64,000 nt of DNA. Source: an uncultured Dokdonia sp. Lineage in GTDB: Bacteria > Bacteroidota > Bacteroidia > Flavobacteriales > Flavobacteriaceae. The DNA is taken from NCBI GenBank assembly GCA_947503305.1, contig CANNDF010000003.1, positions 62,001 through 126,000 of the forward strand, written 5' to 3'. The translations under genes and the position numbers were made by a program. Below the pieces are notes generated by a model. The model did no database searches and was not told where the DNA came from. It worked only from the letters and a program-made list of their open reading frames with translations. Of this stretch, positions 52,350 to 60,037 are shown piece after piece (within the stretch, counting starts at the first letter, position 1; the number at the start of each line of letters is the position of its first letter).

Positions 52350-53228
52350 ATGCAGTTATTTTTTTATAGCATCCTATTTGCATTTTTATGTATTACAATA
52401 TATCCAGACACACAGATTAAGGTAGATCGTACAGATACAGAAATCTCTACTCAGAGTATTCAATTGTTACGTAATGCAACATTAGTAGTACAACTCTCTG
52501 GAAAAAAAATACTAATAGACCCTATGTTTGCAGAGAAAGGGGCATTTCCAGCATTTAGTGGCGCTGGAAATAATTTTAGAAATCCAATGGTAGACCTCCC
52601 TATTAATGAAGATGAGATTAGGCATATCATAGATGAAATAGATGCTGTTTTTATAACCCATACACATTTAGATCATTGGGACCCTAAGGCACGAAAAATG
52701 ATTCCAAAAAACAAGCCGTTATTTGTGCAACCGGCAGATGAAAAACTTATAAAAAGTCAGGGGTTTACAGATGTAACTGTAGTAGAAAATACAACTATCT
52801 GGGAGGGAATTACTATTCATAGAACGGGAGGCCAACATGGTTTTGGTGCTGTAGGGAAGCTTATGGGTACCGTTTCTGGATATGTATTTATGAATACTGA
52901 TCAAAGTATATATATTGCTGGAGATACTAGGTGGTGTGATGAGGTAAAAACTGCATTACATACTTATACTCCAGATGTCATTGTACTTAATGCTGGTGGT
53001 GCCCAGTTTATTGAAGGAAATAAAAAAGGAGATCCTATAACAATGACTCCCGAAGATGTGATTACAGTTCAAAAAAATGCTGTAAATGCGCAAATTATAA
53101 CAGTACATATGAATACTCTTAATCATTGCTTTGTAAAGCGTAAAGATCTTAGAAATGCATTAAATCTAGAAGGAATAAATAAACTTGTACAAATTCCAGC
53201 AGATGGGGATATTATACTTCTTAAGTAA
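52350..53228 (+). CDS. exported MBL-fold metal-dependent hydrolase
   Basis: 292 residues with a hydrophobic N-terminus (about 1-19) that is probably a signal peptide. The metallo-beta-lactamase fold motif H104-T-H106-L-D108-H109 is complete; a further metal-binding Asp is in YIAGDTRW and a His in GGQHGFG. It resembles the UlaG/YhfI-like branch, whose members hydrolyse lactones or phosphodiesters; there is no reason to call it a beta-lactamase. It may be transcribed separately from the ABC cassette since a 187-bp gap with the palindrome lies between. Confidence 0.85.
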   Translation: MQLFFYSILFAFLCITIYPDTQIKVDRTDTEISTQSIQLLRNATLVVQLSGKKILIDPMFAEKGAFPAFSGAGNNFRNPMVDLPINEDEIRHIIDEIDAVFITHTHLDHWDPKARKMIPKNKPLFVQPADEKLIKSQGFTDVTVVENTTIWEGITIHRTGGQHGFGAVGKLMGTVSGYVFMNTDQSIYIAGDTRWCDEVKTALHTYTPDVIVLNAGGAQFIEGNKKGDPITMTPEDVITVQKNAVNAQIITVHMNTLNHCFVKRKDLRNALNLEGINKLVQIPADGDIILLK

Positions 53229-53260
53229 AAAAATGATACACTTTTATAACCAAAAAAATA

Positions 53261-53752
53261 CTAATTCCTAGTTTCAAACAGTCCTTGAAATTGTGCTTCT
53301 ACTCCATCAGAGCTAGACATCCATAACGTAGGTTTTTCTCCAAAGCTAATAATCACTTTAAAAGTATAAGTTTTTCCATTAGATCTCCCTTTAAAAGAAG
53401 AGGTCATAGTATTTCCATTATTTGACGAAAATGCTAAGTAATTTTGAATACCAAAATCGGAGGATAAGGTAAGACGTTTCCCATCTGTGTCAAACCAAGT
53501 AAAGTCAAACAACTCTCCTTGCGTATTTCTTACATACAAATTACCTCCCCCAAAGTTTGTTCCGCCTACATTTGTGGTTGCGATTCTTCGGATCCCAAAT
53601 GTAAATTCACCAGCTTCCATAGCCTTTTTTGAGTTCTCAAACTTTATTTTCTTCTTTTCTAATTTGAGCTGTTTTTTTGATTTTTTTTCTTGACCTGTTG
53701 CTGTATAAGAAATACTAGCAAGTAAGAATATACATAATAGAAATTGTTTCAT
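53261..53752 (-). CDS. secreted DUF4251 protein
   Basis: 163 residues; signal peptide (about 1-20, ending ATGQ), a very lysine-rich segment (KKSKKQLKLEKKKIKFE), then the DUF4251 beta domain including Gly-rich NVGGTNFGGGNLYV. Paralogue of 35838-36365. Exported; function unknown. Confidence 0.83.
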   Translation of the reverse strand: MKQFLLCIFLLASISYTATGQEKKSKKQLKLEKKKIKFENSKKAMEAGEFTFGIRRIATTNVGGTNFGGGNLYVRNTQGELFDFTWFDTDGKRLTLSSDFGIQNYLAFSSNNGNTMTSSFKGRSNGKTYTFKVIISFGEKPTLWMSSSDGVEAQFQGLFETRN

Positions 53753-53828
53753 AATTGATTAATGGATAGTTTGCCTATTTGCAACAAATTATATGCCAGA
53801 ATTTTACTCAGAAACAAATTTCACATAA

Positions 53829-55154
53829 TTAAGGAAAACTTGAAAACAATAACTCTATAAGATTTGTCCAATCTTCAGTAGCATGTAAATTCTTTAATTC
53901 ATTTGAATTGCGTACAACTGCTCGATCATCCCAACGTCTCCAAATCAACACTTTTAAAATTTTAATAGAAAGGCGTTTAGAACGATCATCTCCTAACTGT
54001 GCTAATGAAACAGCGGCATCATAAAGTTGTTTATTACTAAGGTCTCCATGCATATCTATTGCTTTATGAAGAGATACTCTAGCGGAATCACTTTTTTGAG
54101 TTTTAATAAACTCTTCAAACTTTATATACAATGCTTGTGCTTTGTTATACGACTGTTTTGCAATCGTAAGTGCTTCCGATTTACTTGGCACACTATATTC
54201 AACAGAATGAAAGACGGCATTTAAAGCTACTGGAAAATCAATACCTAATGCTTCTCTCCGTTGATCAACCTCCCAAGAATCTTTTATGGGATGTAAGACA
54301 CCATTACCTATACTGGCTCCATATGTTTGCTTTTGCCATGTATCTCTCGCAATTCTATCTGATAATTCGGCATAGTAATTAGGATCTGTATCCTCTTTTG
54401 CTATTGCATCTTTGATATAACCTAAACATTTTTGTTTATAAAATATATCTGGATAATGTTGTGGAATGGCCCAACTTAATTTACTTCCCTCTTTACCTAC
54501 CAGAGAGTCTCCAGGCCACCCATAGATAGTAATAATGCTATCCAATATCTTCTTGTTAAGATCCCATTGTTTTTCAATAGGATAAAACAGACGTTCATTT
54601 TCTTCATACGTAAGTTGAGAACCACGCTGAGCAATCTCTTGTTGATATAACGCAAGTGCTTCTTGATCTTTGCGCCATAAGGATTGCAGTATATGTAATA
54701 CTTCTGGATTTTTAATAGAAGCATCATGCTGTTGTTTTTGTCGCATAACTTTCTCCTTATATGCTGCCCATCTTGTATCTGTATGAAGCGGAGAAAGTCC
54801 TGGAAAAGTAATAAGAAAATCTATATCTACAAATCCAGATTCTAAGGCTTTTTCAAGTGCTACAAATGCTTTGTCAATATGATTTTCCTGAGCAAATATA
54901 GAAGCAGTAATAAAAAAGTTTTCCCAATCAGAAACGGGCATCTGTTCTGAAGCTTCATATAATAATGTTGCTGTTTCAAGATTTTGTTCTCTATTAAAAG
55001 CTCTTGTTGCTTGTATCATTGGTTGAACCCATGCCTCGTCATATGCGTGCTTAAAATCTGTATTATGAGAAAAAGTCTCAGAAGTTTTATATATACAGCT
55101 ATTAAAAAAGAAACAGATACTTACACTAAAATAGAATATGGTGGCAATTTTCAT
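53829..55154 (-). CDS. DUF6624 lipoprotein with helical repeat N-terminus
   Basis: 441 residues; lipobox FNSC near residue 20. The first ~150 residues after the lipid anchor are TPR-like helices (the LEKALESGFVD, LSPLHTDTRWAAYKEKV segment is typical); residues about 165-330 are the DUF6624 domain with YGWPGDSLVGKEGSKLSWAIPQHYPD and QTYGASI; a further helical part follows. It is twice as long as the DUF6624 protein at 37329-38006. Function unknown. Confidence 0.8.
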   Translation of the reverse strand: MKIATIFYFSVSICFFFNSCIYKTSETFSHNTDFKHAYDEAWVQPMIQATRAFNREQNLETATLLYEASEQMPVSDWENFFITASIFAQENHIDKAFVALEKALESGFVDIDFLITFPGLSPLHTDTRWAAYKEKVMRQKQQHDASIKNPEVLHILQSLWRKDQEALALYQQEIAQRGSQLTYEENERLFYPIEKQWDLNKKILDSIITIYGWPGDSLVGKEGSKLSWAIPQHYPDIFYKQKCLGYIKDAIAKEDTDPNYYAELSDRIARDTWQKQTYGASIGNGVLHPIKDSWEVDQRREALGIDFPVALNAVFHSVEYSVPSKSEALTIAKQSYNKAQALYIKFEEFIKTQKSDSARVSLHKAIDMHGDLSNKQLYDAAVSLAQLGDDRSKRLSIKILKVLIWRRWDDRAVVRNSNELKNLHATEDWTNLIELLFSSFP

Positions 55155-55227
55155 AATATGTTTTGATTAATGAATCACAAAGTAAACATACATTCAGTTC
55201 AAAAAATAGAATGAAAATTGCCTCGTA

Positions 55228-56046
55228 TTATAATTCTCTATACTTATTAGGAAGATGTCCTGTAATATCTTTAAAAGCTCTGATAAAGTGACTTTGATCA
55301 GAAAATCCACTATCATATGCAATTGCTGATAATGAAAGTGAAGAATTTTTTATTTTATATAATGCGCGATCAATTTTTAATTTACGCGTATAAGTTCCAT
55401 ACGTACATTGAAAATAAGCTCGAAAATATTTTGAAATTGTAGTAGGATGTACTCCTACCAGCATAGATAACTCTTTCAATGAAATAGTCTCTCTCCATCT
55501 ATCGTTTAAAATATCTGTAATTTCTTGTACCCAAGAGGGAAAATGAGTAGGAGGCTTTTTATGTAGTGAATTCTCAAAAAAATCAAGAAGTAGGATTTCT
55601 ATTGCATTATGAGAAGAAGCATCATTTATAGATACTTCTTTTAGCAATTTTAAGAAGGTAAAGTGTGGATCATAACTATGAGCTATCACTTCTTCTATAC
55701 GGTCCTCTGTGTAGTTGTTTTTTTCTAAAAACAAAGAATCGATCTCAAGACTTACATGCTTTGATGGAAATTCTGTATATACATTTTTATGAGGCTCGTA
55801 AGCATGATAAAAATTAATACTTCCCGCACTACGTCTGATATCATAATGTTCTCTGAATTCATGATTAACACCGTATAAAACAAAACTAATCATTGGCTTT
55901 TCATGAGAATGCCATATCCCAGTTTTTATTTTCTCAGTATAGGAGGTAACTGCTATTAAAAAATCTTCTAGATCATACGTATCATAATCTGGAGCCATAT
56001 AGTGGCCTCTATCTAGAATGATATCATTAGATCTAGAAGATTGCAT
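55228..56046 (-). CDS. AraC-family transcriptional regulator
   Basis: 272 residues: an N-terminal cupin-like sensor part (about 1-160) and a C-terminal AraC DNA-binding domain with two helix-turn-helix motifs (ISLKELSMLVGVHPTTISKYFRAYF and the signature LSAIAYDSGFSDQSHFIRAFKDITG). It lies 9 bp after the DUF2911 gene and is probably co-transcribed. Targets unknown. Confidence 0.9.
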   Translation of the reverse strand: MQSSRSNDIILDRGHYMAPDYDTYDLEDFLIAVTSYTEKIKTGIWHSHEKPMISFVLYGVNHEFREHYDIRRSAGSINFYHAYEPHKNVYTEFPSKHVSLEIDSLFLEKNNYTEDRIEEVIAHSYDPHFTFLKLLKEVSINDASSHNAIEILLLDFFENSLHKKPPTHFPSWVQEITDILNDRWRETISLKELSMLVGVHPTTISKYFRAYFQCTYGTYTRKLKIDRALYKIKNSSLSLSAIAYDSGFSDQSHFIRAFKDITGHLPNKYREL

Positions 56047-56055
56047 TTAATTATT

Positions 56056-56613
56056 TTAATTGCTAGTACTGAATGGAACCGATACTGCCGTAGTATCCCA
56101 TGCTAGTTGTAAGCTTGGCCCATTTGCATTTTCTACAAAAGAAATAGTAAATAATTCTACAGAACTACTTAAGGTTGTCACAGGAACTGTTACAACTATA
56201 GCATCTTTTCCCGGATCTCTAGCAGCTCCTCCAGAGTTTACTCCCCAACCATACATATCATTATTAAAAACTACCTCCCAACGATCTGCATTAGGAACTG
56301 TCCACAATGTATACTTTCCTTTAGGTAATGTCTTCCCATCAATGATAAGATCTGTATTCGTATCAAATGTTGTAGCTTCATTGGCTCCAGTTCTCCATGT
56401 AACACCATAGGGTACTAGTTTACCAAAAATCTCTCTCCCTTTTTTTGAAGGGCGATTATAAAATACTTCAAGAGAAGCATTTCCTTCTGTATAATTTACA
56501 ATTTCTTCAGGGCTAGCCTTTTTGGTTTGTGAGATCATAAATGTATAAGCCCCGTAGCCCAGTGCTGCAAGAATAATGATAACAATCCCTGTAATCTTTA
56601 ATCCTTTTTTCAT
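56056..56613 (-). CDS. DUF2911 membrane-anchored protein
   Basis: 185 residues: one N-terminal membrane segment (about 7-26), then the DUF2911 beta-sandwich domain, with the landmarks VFYNRPSKKGREIFG, LVPYGVTWRTGANEATTF, PKGKYTLWTVP and FNNDMYGWG. Members are exported and often lie near stress-response genes; the biochemical role is unknown. The best-placed upstream sequence is an ECF-type promoter (56657-56684). An AraC regulator gene follows. Confidence 0.87.
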   Translation of the reverse strand: MKKGLKITGIVIIILAALGYGAYTFMISQTKKASPEEIVNYTEGNASLEVFYNRPSKKGREIFGKLVPYGVTWRTGANEATTFDTNTDLIIDGKTLPKGKYTLWTVPNADRWEVVFNNDMYGWGVNSGGAARDPGKDAIVVTVPVTTLSSSVELFTISFVENANGPSLQLAWDTTAVSVPFSTSN

Positions 56614-56656
56614 AAAAAATCTGTGTTAGTTAAGTTGATAAGTGTTTGAAAAAGGT

Positions 56657-56684
56657 AAGACTATTGACTCACTATATCGTTACC
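56657..56684 (-). promoter_or_regulatory. ECF-type promoter of the DUF2911 gene
   Basis: Minus strand GGTAACG (56684-56678), 15 bases, AGTCTT (56662-56657). Same GTAAC and GTCTT cores and spacing as the GIN gene promoters. Leader about 37 nt. Confidence 0.65.
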
Positions 56685-56745
56685 GAAAAAAAGGAATTTT
56701 ATAATAATTTTAAGATAACATACCTACGAAAGGTTATAAATCGAA

Positions 56746-58506
56746 TTAAATTTTAGCTTGGTATGTATATAATTCAAAATAACGGCCTTGCGATTCAATA
56801 AGTTCGTCATGAGTTCCCTGCTCTGCGATACGACCAGATTCAATAACTAGTATTTGATCTGCTTTTTTAATAGTACTCAGACGATGAGCAATGACTATTG
56901 TCGTGCGATCTTTTACAAGCTCTGACAAAGATTTTTGAATTAAAGCTTCACTCTCAGTATCCAGATTTGAAGTAGCTTCATCTAGAATAATAATTTTTGG
57001 GTCGGCAAGAATAGCCCTTGCAATCGCTATACGTTGACGTTGACCTCCAGAAAGTTTTACCCCACGTTCACCAATTAATGTATCCAAACCATCTTCAAAA
57101 CGATCTGTAAATTCGTTAACATAACCAGCTTTTACAGCTTGTTGTAATTGAGTTTCACTAGCATCCGGTCTAGGAAATAAAATATTCTCTCGGATCGTTC
57201 CTTCAAAAAGAAATTCATCTTGTAAAACTACACCTAGATGTTGTCTAAAACTACTGAGTTTTACTTTTGAAAGATCTTGCCCATCCATAGAAATTGTACC
57301 CGATTGTGGATTTAAAAATGTAGCCGAAAGTCCCGCAATTGTAGATTTTCCTGAGCCCGAACTTCCAACCAATGCAATGACTGATCCAGCAGGAGCCTCA
57401 AAACTGATATCATGCAATACTTCTTTACCTTCTTCATAAGAAAAAGAAACATTTGAGAATGCCAGATCACCTTTAAAAGTATCAAGAGTCACTGTACGAT
57501 CACCTAACTCATCTTCTGGAGTCATATTCATTAACTCTTCTGTGCGATCAAGCCCGGCAAGAGCTTCTGTAAGTTGACTCCCTATATTACTCATTTGAAC
57601 AATAGGCGCTATCATAAATCCAAGTAACAGTGTAAAGAATAAAAACTCTCCAGTAGTCATTTCTCCTTGGATCATAAAGTACCCCCCTATACCCATAATA
57701 CCTACAGAGGCAAGACCTAATAAAAACGTAGATGAACTTGTCATCGCTGCCGTAGCAGTAAGACTTTTCTTTACATTCTGAAAAAGACGATCTACACCTT
57801 CTTCAAAAGATTTATTCTCCTGGTCTTCGGCATTAAATCCTTTTATAACACGTACCCCAGCAAGGGTCTCTGTAAGTCTACCCTGTACTTCTGCATTGAT
57901 CTTTCCTCTATTCCTGAAAATAGGTCTTATATATTTAAAAGCACGTAAAGCAACATACCCAAAAATTCCTACAGGGAGAAATACAAAAAGAGTCATCCAT
58001 GGATTAATTTGTATTAATAGTATTAAGGAAATAACTGCGGTAATAGTACCCCCTACTAGTTGTACCAATCCAGTACCTATAAGATTACGTACCCCTTCTA
58101 CATCTGTCATAATACGAGAAACTAAAGCTCCTGATTTTGTATTATCAAAAAAACTTATAGGTAGTGATAGTACTTTCTTTTGTACCTGAGCTCGTAGTTC
58201 TGAAATCAAATATTGGGCTTGCACACTTAAAATACGAGTTAATAAAAAAGAAGTAACTGCCTGTACTAATAATGCTGCTCCTACAAACCAAAGTAATTCA
58301 TAAAGTGCATTCATGTCTTTATTAGGAATCACTTCATCCAGCAAGGCTTTAGATTTCCATGGTAATACAAGGCTTGCTAATCTACTAATGACGATTAAAA
58401 CCAAACCTATAAAAACTAAGTTTCGTCTTGGCCATATTATCGTTTTAAATGCAGAGGTTATGGTAACACTTGATCTTTTTTTGGGGTCTTTTTTCGGTGA
58501 GCTCAT
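56746..58506 (-). CDS. ABC exporter, MsbA/ABCB type
   Basis: 586 residues: a six-helix export domain (about 25-320) fused to an ATPase with Walker A GSSGSGKS (381-388), signature LSGGQ (485-489) and Walker B IIILDE (505-510). A homodimeric half-transporter of the multidrug/lipid flippase group. It is clearly different from the ABC-2 systems earlier in the window. A TATCTTTG -7-like box lies only 8 bp before its ATG, so the message may be nearly leaderless. Substrate unknown. Confidence 0.93.
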   Translation of the reverse strand: MSSPKKDPKKRSSVTITSAFKTIIWPRRNLVFIGLVLIVISRLASLVLPWKSKALLDEVIPNKDMNALYELLWFVGAALLVQAVTSFLLTRILSVQAQYLISELRAQVQKKVLSLPISFFDNTKSGALVSRIMTDVEGVRNLIGTGLVQLVGGTITAVISLILLIQINPWMTLFVFLPVGIFGYVALRAFKYIRPIFRNRGKINAEVQGRLTETLAGVRVIKGFNAEDQENKSFEEGVDRLFQNVKKSLTATAAMTSSSTFLLGLASVGIMGIGGYFMIQGEMTTGEFLFFTLLLGFMIAPIVQMSNIGSQLTEALAGLDRTEELMNMTPEDELGDRTVTLDTFKGDLAFSNVSFSYEEGKEVLHDISFEAPAGSVIALVGSSGSGKSTIAGLSATFLNPQSGTISMDGQDLSKVKLSSFRQHLGVVLQDEFLFEGTIRENILFPRPDASETQLQQAVKAGYVNEFTDRFEDGLDTLIGERGVKLSGGQRQRIAIARAILADPKIIILDEATSNLDTESEALIQKSLSELVKDRTTIVIAHRLSTIKKADQILVIESGRIAEQGTHDELIESQGRYFELYTYQAKI

Positions 58507-58572
58507 ATACCATCAAAGATACTAAAGCCTCATAGTAAAATAAGGCATTTTAAGATACCATTATAAAAATAT

Positions 58573-58629
58573 GCAACCAAAAAGTTGCTAATTAAATATT
58601 ATTGCTTAATTTAGCAACCAATTAGTTGC
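58573..58629. promoter_or_regulatory. two ArsR-type operators flanking a promoter
   Basis: Two near-identical palindromes, GCAACCAAAAAGTTGC (58573-58588) and GCAACCAATTAGTTGC (58614-58629), with centres 41 bp apart. Between them lies TTG (58585-58587), 19 bases, TAATTTAG (58607-58614), a good Bacteroidota promoter. One operator covers the -33 box, the other the predicted start site, so binding of the ArsR protein encoded downstream would block transcription. Confidence 0.78.
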
Positions 58630-58653
58630 ATTATTAATCAAAAAAGAACAATC

Positions 58654-59079
58654 ATGAAAGACATCATTCGTCGAGAAAAAATATTTTCTCACCCAATTCA
58701 AAAAGTATGGGATGCCATTACAAAAGCAGAAGAAATTTCTACTTGGTTTATTCCAGCCAATTTTAAAGCAGAAAAAGGATTCAAGTATACATTCAATGCT
58801 GATGGAGGTGACTGCTCACCTATCAGTGGTGAAGTGCTGGAAGCTACTCCTTATACGCTTATATACTCTTGGATTGTTACAGAAAAGCCAGTAAAAACAA
58901 CTGTAAAGTGGCAGCTAGAAGAAGTAGATGGTGGTACAAAGCTTTATTTAGAGCACTCTGGAATCTCTAATTATAAAGGAGAAACTGCTGTCGAAATGTT
59001 TGCAAGTTTTACAGGAGGATGGGATAATTGTATTGAATGTTTAAAGACATACTTAAAAGAAGAAGTCCATGCAGGATAA
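58654..59079 (+). CDS. SRPBCC/AHSA1-domain protein
   Basis: 141 residues with the START-like fold of the Aha1/SRPBCC family: the opening RREKIFSHPIQKVWDAITKAEEISTWF, a central YSWIVTEKPVKTTVKWQLEE strand pair and the closing helix with GGWDNCIECLKTYL. Such proteins bind small hydrophobic ligands. The gene precedes and overlaps an ArsR-family repressor by 11 bases, a frequent pairing; the ligand and the physiological role are unknown. Confidence 0.9.
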   Translation: MKDIIRREKIFSHPIQKVWDAITKAEEISTWFIPANFKAEKGFKYTFNADGGDCSPISGEVLEATPYTLIYSWIVTEKPVKTTVKWQLEEVDGGTKLYLEHSGISNYKGETAVEMFASFTGGWDNCIECLKTYLKEEVHAG

Positions 59080-59392
59080 CATCACAAAAATCCTAAAAGC
59101 TATTGCAGATCCAACAAGGCGTGAACTATTTCACGCCTTAGTAATGGCCGCTACTGCATTGCCTATTACGCAAGTGTCTGCACAGTTTAACATAAGCAGA
59201 CAAGGTGTTACAAAGCACCTTAAAACTTTACAAGATGCAGGACTTATTGATATAAGAACATCCGGACGGGAACGTTTTTGTGTCGCAAATACAAAGCCGT
59301 TGCAAGAGGTCAAAAATTGGTTAGGTTTCTATGAAAAATTCTGGGATGATAGCCTTGATAATTTAGATCTATTCCTTGGAAAAAAATCATGA
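59069..59392 (+). CDS. ArsR-family winged-helix repressor
   Basis: 107 residues. The opening ILKAIADPTRRELFHALV and the recognition helix ISRQGVTKHLKTLQDAGLI are typical of ArsR. There are no clustered cysteines for metal binding (one Cys near residue 70), so it is more likely of the metal-independent type found with AHSA1 proteins. It overlaps the AHSA1 gene by 11 bases; two matching operators lie in front of the pair, indicating autoregulation. Confidence 0.9.
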   Translation: MQDNITKILKAIADPTRRELFHALVMAATALPITQVSAQFNISRQGVTKHLKTLQDAGLIDIRTSGRERFCVANTKPLQEVKNWLGFYEKFWDDSLDNLDLFLGKKS

Positions 59393-59434
59393 TTAGACAC
59401 AAAATCTATTCCGAGTATCAATAAATTTAATGCA

Positions 59435-59956
59435 CTATACAGTGCGTTGATATACTACATTTGTAGGAAAATCGGGATCTTTTTTATCTGTGATAGTAAA
59501 CAGATTCTTTTCTAATAATGCTAGAGAAGCTTTATTATCATAATGTGTATACGCCTCTATTTTTTGTAGTTGTAATCTAGTAAACCCAAACTGCACTATG
59601 GTATCTATTGCCTCACTCATTATTCCCTTTCCTTGATAACTAGGATGTAAATCATACCCTAGTTCTGCGATATGTCGATTTTTGGAAAAATTCCACAACG
59701 TGATAGCCCCAATATAAATATCTGGTGAGTTTTTCAGTGCGATAGCCCAATAAATACTATGCCCCTCTTTTCGATCTACTAACCTATCATTGATAAATAC
59801 ATCGACTTCCGAAAGGCTTCTGGGTTTTTCTCTTTTAATAAATTGATTTACAGATGAATCAGTACGCATAAAAAAAATCTTCTCTCGATCATTTATATGC
59901 GGAGATCTTAATAGTAAACGCTCTGTATAAATATCATACCCTTCTGAAAAATCCAT
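59435..59956 (-). CDS. GNAT N-acetyltransferase, RimJ/RimL-like
   Basis: 173 residues. The start (TERLLLRSP) and the acetyl-CoA loop motif (ELGYDLHPSYQGKGIMSEA, about 110-128) are typical of the RimJ/RimL branch, which acetylates N-terminal or small-molecule amines. The closing LLEKNLFTITDK segment fits too. Substrate unknown. Monocistronic; palindrome copy 8 lies 31 bp before its start. Confidence 0.88.
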   Translation of the reverse strand: MDFSEGYDIYTERLLLRSPHINDREKIFFMRTDSSVNQFIKREKPRSLSEVDVFINDRLVDRKEGHSIYWAIALKNSPDIYIGAITLWNFSKNRHIAELGYDLHPSYQGKGIMSEAIDTIVQFGFTRLQLQKIEAYTHYDNKASLALLEKNLFTITDKKDPDFPTNVVYQRTV

Positions 59957-59986
59957 TACTTATATTTATGATATGGTATAGAAAAA

Positions 59987-60008
59987 GTACGCTTTCGCGA
60001 AAGCGTAC
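59987..60008. repeat. dispersed GC-rich palindrome, copy 8
   Basis: The longest perfect copy, 22 bp. It lies downstream of the T9SS-A gene on the minus strand and is followed on that strand by five Ts, so this copy could act as a terminator. Confidence 0.9.
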
Positions 60009-60037
60009 CTTCTCATTTTATAATAATAATACAAATA

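Noticed and set aside
59432-59445. Hairpin after the ArsR gene as terminator
   Set aside because: Short stem without a T-run, inside the coding end of the convergent acetyltransferase gene.
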